In this document: positions 6,362-10,228 of the stretch, one piece after another | Numbering within the stretch: the first letter of the stretch is position 1 | Layout of the letters: every line of letters begins with the position of its first letter | NCBI GenBank assembly: GCA_964571225.1 | Contig: CAZNBB010000122.1 | Coordinates: 1-10,228, forward strand | DNA: 10,228 nt | Reading direction: 5' to 3' | From: DATFML01 sp964571225 | Lineage (GTDB): Bacteria > Pseudomonadota > Gammaproteobacteria > DATFLG01 | Program-made: the position numbers and the translations under genes | Notes under the pieces: model-generated | Database searches by the model: none | What the model was told of the DNA's origin: nothing | What the model saw: the letters and a program-made list of their open reading frames with translations, nothing else

Positions 6362-7267
6362 TCAGCCCTTGCCGCGGGTGCGGGTGCGGTTGGGACGGGC
6401 GTGCTTTTCGATGAACTGGATGATCATGCCGGCCACGTCCTTGCCGGTGGCGCCTTCGATGCCTTCCAGGCCGGGCGACGAGTTCACCTCCATCACCACC
6501 GGCCCGTGGTTGGAGCGCAGGATGTCCACGCCCGCCACGTTCAATCCCACCACCTGGGCGGCGCGCACCGCGGTGGAGCGCTCCTCCGGCGTGATCTTGA
6601 TGAGCTCGGCAGTGCCGCCCCGGTGCAGGTTGGAGCGGAACTCACCCTCCTTGGCGGTACGCTGCATGGCGGCCACTACCTTGCCGCCCACCACGAAGCA
6701 GCGGATGTCCGAACCGCCGGCCTCCTTGATGAACTCCTGCACCAGGATGTTGGCCTTCAGGCCCATGAAGGCTTCCACCACGCTCTCGGCGGCCTTGCGG
6801 GTTTCGGCCAGCACCACTCCGATGCCCTGGGTGCCCTCCAGCAGCTTGATCACCAGTGGGGCGCCGCCCACCATCTTGATCAGGTCCTGCACGTCGTCGG
6901 GGGAATGGGCGAAGCCGGTCACCGGCAGCCCGATGCCGGCCCGCGACAGCAGCTGCAGGGAGCGCAGCTTGTCCCGGGCGCGGCTGATGGCCACCGACTC
7001 GTTGACCGGGAACACGCCCATCATCTCGAACTGGCGCAGCACGGCGGCGCCGTAGAAGGTGATGGAGGCGCCGATGCGGGGAATGACGGCATCGAAGCCG
7101 GTCAGTACCTCCCCCTTGTAGTGGATTTCCGGTTTGTGGGAGGTGATGTTCATGTAGCAGCGCAGGGTATCGATGACCCGCACTTCATGACCGCGCTGCT
7201 TGCCCGCCTCCATGAGGCGGCGTGTGGAATACAGACTGGCCTTGCGTGACAGGATAGCGATCTTCAA
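6362..7267 (-). CDS. rimK: RimK, ribosomal protein S6 glutamate ligase (ATP-grasp)
   Basis: The product has 301 residues against 300 in E. coli and is strongly similar throughout. RimK uses ATP to add glutamates to the C terminus of ribosomal protein S6 and can make poly-alpha-glutamate. The start is TTG at 7265-7267: it gives the family opening MKIAILSR and has GGAG seven bases upstream (7275-7278), and no better ATG exists. ATP-grasp features seen are Lys100 in ISRARDKLRS, Lys141 and the glycine loop EGTQGIGV (144-151), the hinge LVQEFIKEA (175-183), SDIRCFVVGG (186-195), the RSNLHRGG segment (211-218), and the magnesium ligands Asp248 (GVDIL) and Glu260/Asn262 (MEVNSSPGLEGIE). The tail is basic (RPNRTRTRGKG). 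It is followed at once by the AstE-like gene; a RimB-like protein and an M17 peptidase lie upstream, beyond cassette B. The rare start codon suggests low expression. Confidence 0.96.
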   Translation of the reverse strand: MKIAILSRKASLYSTRRLMEAGKQRGHEVRVIDTLRCYMNITSHKPEIHYKGEVLTGFDAVIPRIGASITFYGAAVLRQFEMMGVFPVNESVAISRARDKLRSLQLLSRAGIGLPVTGFAHSPDDVQDLIKMVGGAPLVIKLLEGTQGIGVVLAETRKAAESVVEAFMGLKANILVQEFIKEAGGSDIRCFVVGGKVVAAMQRTAKEGEFRSNLHRGGTAELIKITPEERSTAVRAAQVVGLNVAGVDILRSNHGPVVMEVNSSPGLEGIEGATGKDVAGMIIQFIEKHARPNRTRTRGKG

Positions 7268-7366
7268 GGCAGAGCTCCGTTGCAGTGGTGCGGCGGACGG
7301 GTATTGGGCAGTGTGGCCTACCGACAGGTCGTTTGTACAGTCAGGTCGGGCCGGCGCGGAGCCTTC

Positions 7367-7375
7367 TGTATAACA
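7367..7375 (-). promoter_or_regulatory. Candidate extended -10 promoter for rimK
   Basis: Minus-strand TGT followed by TATACA (7367-7372) forms an extended -10 element about 100 bases before the rimK start. The -35 position, 17 bases upstream, falls inside the left arm of cassette B and reads TTTCCG (3 of 6 matches). If it is used, rimK and the AstE-like gene are transcribed apart from the M17-rimB pair. Confidence 0.35.
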
Positions 7376-7383
7376 GCGTTAAA

Positions 7384-7604
7384 GCGCCACGGAAAACACG
7401 GAAAGCACGGAAAATGTGAATGCGGGGCTGGGGTGCCGGTTGCCGCGCAGCCCGCCGGGTGCGTTGCATGCTTCACCGACAGGAGGGCGTGGCGCTATTG
7501 AATGGGGCTACCGCGCGTTCGCCCTCGTTCTTCAGTCATTGAGCCGACCTCAGCCATCCAATCGACTCTTCTCCTTTCCGTGTTTTCCGTGCTTTCCGTG
7601 GCGC
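7384..7604. repeat. Repeat cassette B: 221 bp bounded by 30-base inverted arms
   Basis: The left arm (7384-7413) is identical at 30 of 30 bases to the reverse complement of cassette A's right arm. The right arm (7575-7604), reverse-complemented, differs from the left only at the two variable purines. The 161 bp interior has no convincing gene and no evident match to the cassette A interior. The cassette occupies most of the 348 bp gap between the rimK start and the stop codon of the RimB-like gene; the right arm ends 11 bases from that stop codon. No flanking direct repeats are visible. The equal design and nearly equal length (221 against 225 bp) argue that both are copies of one type of element and not chance palindromes. 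Confidence 0.85.
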
Positions 7605-7615
7605 AGTTGTCTTTT

Positions 7616-8068
7616 TTACAGGCCAGGCGGATTGCCCGCCAGGTACGAGCGTCTGGGGTCGACCAGAAAACCGTGGCGCAGGGCGGTGCGGCCCAGCAGC
7701 ATACGGAAGTTCATGGTGTCGCGGTCGGTGAGGGTGATCTCGACGGGCAGCTCCCGGTCGGCGATGCGCACCGGCGTGTGGATCACGTAACGCCGTTCCC
7801 GGTGACCGCCGGAGTCGCTGACCAGGCGCTGGTCGATGACCTTCGCATCGCACAACAACTCGATGTCGGTGCGCTTCTGCAGTGGGTGGATGGCGAAGCG
7901 CACCCGGTGGGCGCCGCCGCGGCGATAGAGCTCGACGTGGAAGGCGTGCAGCGCGGAGGTGCGCGCCCCGGTGTCCACCTTGGCCTTGATGGCGGTGATG
8001 CCCAGCTCCGGCAGGGTGACCCACTCGCGCCAGCCCAGCACCATGCGTTCCTTCACGTTGCGCTCCAT
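7616..8068 (-). CDS. RimB-like retropepsin-fold protein (DUF785 / 'ATP-dependent zinc protease' family)
   Basis: The product has 150 residues from ATG 8068. A second ATG at 8044, with AAGGA just upstream, would give 142 residues opening MVLGWREWVTLPELGI, closer to how family members usually begin, so the true start is uncertain. Longer readings run into the M17 gene and are unlikely. The signature is IKAKVDTGARTSALHAF (27-43), with the aspartic-protease-type DTGA at Asp32, followed by a beta-rich middle with RYVIHTPVRI (93-102) and MLLGRTAL (123-130). These match the DUF785 family, long labelled ATP-dependent zinc protease and now described as retropepsin-like. Its Pseudomonas member RimB is encoded with RimK and modulates S6 glutamylation. 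Here the gene starts 13 bases after the M17 peptidase stop codon and is separated from rimK by cassette B. A role in trimming or controlling glutamate tails is inferred from family and context. Confidence 0.88.
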   Translation of the reverse strand: MERNVKERMVLGWREWVTLPELGITAIKAKVDTGARTSALHAFHVELYRRGGAHRVRFAIHPLQKRTDIELLCDAKVIDQRLVSDSGGHRERRYVIHTPVRIADRELPVEITLTDRDTMNFRMLLGRTALRHGFLVDPRRSYLAGNPPGL

Positions 8069-8081
8069 GGCGTCGGAGTCG

Positions 8082-9584
8082 TCACAGCATGCCGCGCTTG
8101 CCCAGCAGGGCCAGGGTGAATCGCACCCCGAAGCCGGTGGTGTCGGTGGGGATATGGGCAAGGCCGCCCTTGTGGTTGCCGGAAGCCAGGTCCACATGCA
8201 GCCAGGGTACCTCGGCGGGCACGAAGCGGTTCAGAAAGCGCGCGGCCAGGATGTGGTCGGCCTCGTTCTCCACCGTGCACTGCTTGACGTCGGCAATGGC
8301 GCTGTCCAGAGCCTCGTCGAAGTCCCGGTCGGTGGGGAACGGCCACACCCGTTCGCCGCTGGCCCGTCCCGCCTCGATGATGGTATCCAGCATGTCGTGG
8401 CGGTTGCAGAAGCCGCCGCTGTAGCGGGTGGACAGCGCTTCCACGCAGCTGCCGGTAAGGGTGGCGTAGTCCACCAGCAGGGCGGGTTTGCGCTTGCCCG
8501 CCAGGGCCAGGGTGTCGGCCAGCACCATGCGCCCTTCGGCATCGGTGTTCACCACCTCGATGCGGGTGCCGTCGGAGGCTGTCACCACGTCGTTGGGCTT
8601 GTAGGCCTTCGGTCCGATGTGGTTCTGGGCCAGGGCCAGCCAGCATTCCACCGGCAGACCGGCCTGCATGCGGGTGAGGGCCAGCAGCGTGCCCAGCGCC
8701 ACTGCGCTGCCGGCCATGTCCTCGTGCATGCCCAGCATATAGCGTGCAGGCTTGAGGTTGACGCCGCCGGTGTCGAAGCAGATGCCCTTGCCCACCAGGC
8801 TGAGTGTGCCGCGATCGCGTTTCACGGTCTTGGGCCGGTAACTGAGATGCACGATGCCGGCATCGCCGTCGGGGCTGCCCTGGGCCACCGCCAGGAAGGC
8901 GCCCGCCTTGCGCCGCATCAGGGTGCGGGTGTCCCAGAACTCCATGCGCCAGCCCTCCTGACGGGCGAGACCCGCCACCAGGCGCCGGTAGTGCCCGGGG
9001 GTGAGCTCGTTGGGCGGCAGCATGGTCAGGTAGCGGGCCAGGGCGTTGCCTTCGGCCTCGGCGCGGGTGCGCCGCAGGTCCAGCCGGCGGCCGGCGCCGT
9101 AGAGCTCGATGCGCTTGAGGGCAGGGGCGGGGTCGGGCTTGCGCTTGAAGCTGGGCATGGGGGCCACCGCCGCCAGCAGCGCGGCGACCAGGGCCTCCGC
9201 CACAGCCGGTGCCTGCTCGTCCAGACCCGGCACGCACACCGCCACCGTGCGGGGATCGGCCTCCAGTGCGCGGGCGGACAGCTTGCGGGCCAGGGTAAGC
9301 AGCTCGAAGGCTGACGCCGTCGGGCTCGCCCGACCCAAGGTCACGCGGGTGCCCGCGGTGTTGGGCAGATCGGTGCTCAGCGCGGTCTGACCGCCCCCCG
9401 AGCGCCGGCGCCGGTAGCGGCCGTAGAGCAAATCGCCGTAGGGAAACAACGGCCACGGCGCTTTGCCGGTGACTTCCGGCAGCACCACGATGAGCGCTTC
9501 GTGGCCGTCGATCTGGCGCTGGGTCGGAATGCTTAGATGCTGATTTATTGCGATTTTCTGGAAGCGTTCCAAGGGGATGGGCAT
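8082..9584 (-). CDS. M17 leucyl aminopeptidase-family metallopeptidase
   Basis: The product has 500 residues, against 503 in E. coli PepA. ATG 9584 is chosen because AAGGCGAG lies just upstream; in-frame ATGs further up (9623, 9818) lack ribosome-binding sites and add residues unlike the family. The catalytic half is complete by comparison with PepA: Lys266 (SLVGKGICF), Asp271 (FDTGG), Lys278 (NLKPA), Asp289 (HEDMAG), Asp348 and Glu350 in NTDAEGRM, and Arg352. It should therefore be a two-metal cytoplasmic aminopeptidase. The N-terminal half is divergent from PepA (an arginine-rich stretch at about 56-61, YLTMLPPNELTP at 185-196). The C-terminal segment LASGNHKGGLAHIPTDTTGFG replaces the usual PepA ending, so it is not a plain PepA orthologue and its substrate may differ. 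It is co-directional with, and 13 bases from, the RimB-like gene, so both probably form one transcript. Confidence 0.92.
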   Translation of the reverse strand: MPIPLERFQKIAINQHLSIPTQRQIDGHEALIVVLPEVTGKAPWPLFPYGDLLYGRYRRRRSGGGQTALSTDLPNTAGTRVTLGRASPTASAFELLTLARKLSARALEADPRTVAVCVPGLDEQAPAVAEALVAALLAAVAPMPSFKRKPDPAPALKRIELYGAGRRLDLRRTRAEAEGNALARYLTMLPPNELTPGHYRRLVAGLARQEGWRMEFWDTRTLMRRKAGAFLAVAQGSPDGDAGIVHLSYRPKTVKRDRGTLSLVGKGICFDTGGVNLKPARYMLGMHEDMAGSAVALGTLLALTRMQAGLPVECWLALAQNHIGPKAYKPNDVVTASDGTRIEVVNTDAEGRMVLADTLALAGKRKPALLVDYATLTGSCVEALSTRYSGGFCNRHDMLDTIIEAGRASGERVWPFPTDRDFDEALDSAIADVKQCTVENEADHILAARFLNRFVPAEVPWLHVDLASGNHKGGLAHIPTDTTGFGVRFTLALLGKRGML

Positions 9585-9801
9585 GGTGCTCGCCTTGACC
9601 TTGTGAGCCAAAACGCAGATCATATCGCGCTTATTCTTTTTCCGGTACCGTGGCCGGCCCCTGGGGTGCCCTGTTACCGGCGTGCGTCGAACGTCCGCCC
9701 CACATGTCCCCGGCAGCGCCAGCAGCGGCTGAGACGGACGAGCGCACGCCTGTCCATCCCCCGGCCCGCTGCCGCCAATTAATCGAGACTTGAGGAGCCC
9801 C
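9585..9801. promoter_or_regulatory. Divergent promoter region between the M17 gene and pdhA
   Basis: These 217 bases separate two outward-facing genes and hold no gene that I can support. On the minus strand a TATGAT -10 (9619-9624; 5 of 6 matches) lies 35 bases before the M17 start codon, in an A-rich stretch, but its -35 is poor. On the plus strand TGAGGAG at 9791-9797 is a strong ribosome-binding site four bases before the pdhA ATG. No clear -35/-10 pair was found for pdhA. Confidence 0.4.
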
Positions 9802-10228
9802 ATGAACGCCGCGGACAAGAAACGGTTGTTGCGCGAGATGTTGTTCGCGCGCCGCTTTGAGGAGCGTTGCTACGAGGCCTACGTGGAGCGCAAGATCGGC
9901 GGTTTCCTGCATCTGTATCCGGGCCAGGAAGCCTGTGTGCACGGGGTGATGGAAGCCGCCCGCCCTGGCCACGACTACGTCATCACCGGCTACCGCGACC
10001 ACATCCACGCCATCAAGTGCGGTGCCGACCCCAAGGCCGTGATGGCCGAGCTGTTCGCCAAGGAGACCGGCTCCAGCAAGGGCCGCGGCGGTTCCATGCA
10101 CATTTTTGACGTGGAGAACCACTTCATGGGCGGCTACGCCCTGGTGGGCGGGCCGTTCCCCCTGGCGGCCGGTATGGCCAAGGCCATTAAAATGAAGGGC
10201 GGCGACGAGATCGCCATCTGCTTCCTGG
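9802..10228 (+). CDS. pdhA: Pyruvate dehydrogenase E1 component, alpha subunit (5' part)
   Basis: The first 142 codons are present and the gene runs off the window. The ATG has a strong GAGGAG ribosome-binding site. The protein is the alpha chain of the heterotetrameric, thiamine-diphosphate-dependent E1, which decarboxylates pyruvate and passes the acetyl group to E2 lipoate. Family marks in order are MLFARRFEERC (13-23), GFLHLYPGQEA (34-44), the YVITGYRDHIHAI segment (59-71), KGRGGSMHIFD (93-103) and GGYALVGGPFPLAAG (110-124). The cofactor-binding GDG motif would fall just past the window end. The YRDH and GGSMH motifs favour pyruvate dehydrogenase over branched-chain or acetoin E1, though acetoin E1 is not excluded. 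The beta subunit and E2 are expected next downstream. Confidence 0.9.
   Translation, partial: MNAADKKRLLREMLFARRFEERCYEAYVERKIGGFLHLYPGQEACVHGVMEAARPGHDYVITGYRDHIHAIKCGADPKAVMAELFAKETGSSKGRGGSMHIFDVENHFMGGYALVGGPFPLAAGMAKAIKMKGGDEIAICFL

Noticed and set aside
6230..7249. A 339-codon plus-strand open frame rich in His and Gly
   Set aside because: It is antisense to rimK and has no recognisable domain or plausible composition.
5059..7604. Composite transposon with cassettes A and B as ends
   Set aside because: There is no transposase and no target-site duplication, and rimK and the AstE-like gene between them look native in codon use and context.
7280..7790. Short plus-strand frames across cassette B encoding HGKHGKHGK and FPCFPW-type peptides
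   Set aside because: The peptides are direct translations of the repeat arms, lack ribosome-binding sites and have no domain.
7959..9314. A 451-codon plus-strand open frame
   Set aside because: It is antisense to the M17 peptidase and RimB-like genes, which carry intact active-site motifs.

Overview
This 10.2 kb window is GC-rich, densely coded chromosome from a proteobacterium, most likely a gammaproteobacterium. The RNase T and RimK proteins resemble their Escherichia coli counterparts over full length, and pyrC-rnt, a PhoP/PhoQ-type pair and a two-subunit type pyruvate dehydrogenase E1 all fit such a host. The genus cannot be fixed from the sequence; a Chromatiales-like (Ectothiorhodospiraceae-like) bacterium is my guess from the overall style. 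There is no sign of phage, transposase, CRISPR or RNA genes.

Layout. (1) Bases 1-2552, plus strand: the 3' end of a cytochrome b561 gene, a strong hairpin, a small exported PepSY-domain protein, an OmpR/PhoP-type response regulator and a PhoQ-like sensor kinase. The last three look like one transcription unit for envelope signalling. (2) Bases 2610-4987, minus strand: pyrC (dihydroorotase), rnt (RNase T) and a conserved-looking all-helical protein of unknown function, which has its own candidate promoter. (3) Bases 5059-5283: repeat cassette A. (4) Bases 5305-7267, minus strand: rimK (glutamate ligase for ribosomal protein S6, TTG start) followed 10 bases later by an AstE/aspartoacylase-type zinc carboxypeptidase. 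(5) Bases 7384-7604: repeat cassette B. (6) Bases 7616-9584, minus strand: an M17 leucyl-aminopeptidase-family gene followed by a RimB-like retropepsin-fold protein. (7) From 9802, plus strand and cut by the window edge: pyruvate dehydrogenase E1 alpha, divergent from the M17 gene.

Two things stand out. First, a RimK glutamate ligase sits with three different peptidase-type proteins (M17 aminopeptidase, RimB-like aspartic protease fold, AstE-like metallocarboxypeptidase). Together they could add and remove glutamate tails on ribosomal protein S6 or another target. Second, this cluster is bracketed and split by two cassettes of almost equal length (225 and 221 bp). Each is bounded by 30-base inverted arms built as GCG plus three 9-base units NCACGGAAA. 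All four arms agree except at two purine positions, while the roughly 160 bp interiors look unrelated. Each cassette begins a few bases after the stop codon of a minus-strand gene and lies upstream of the next gene, so it may act as an RNA hairpin, an operon divider or a small non-autonomous mobile unit.
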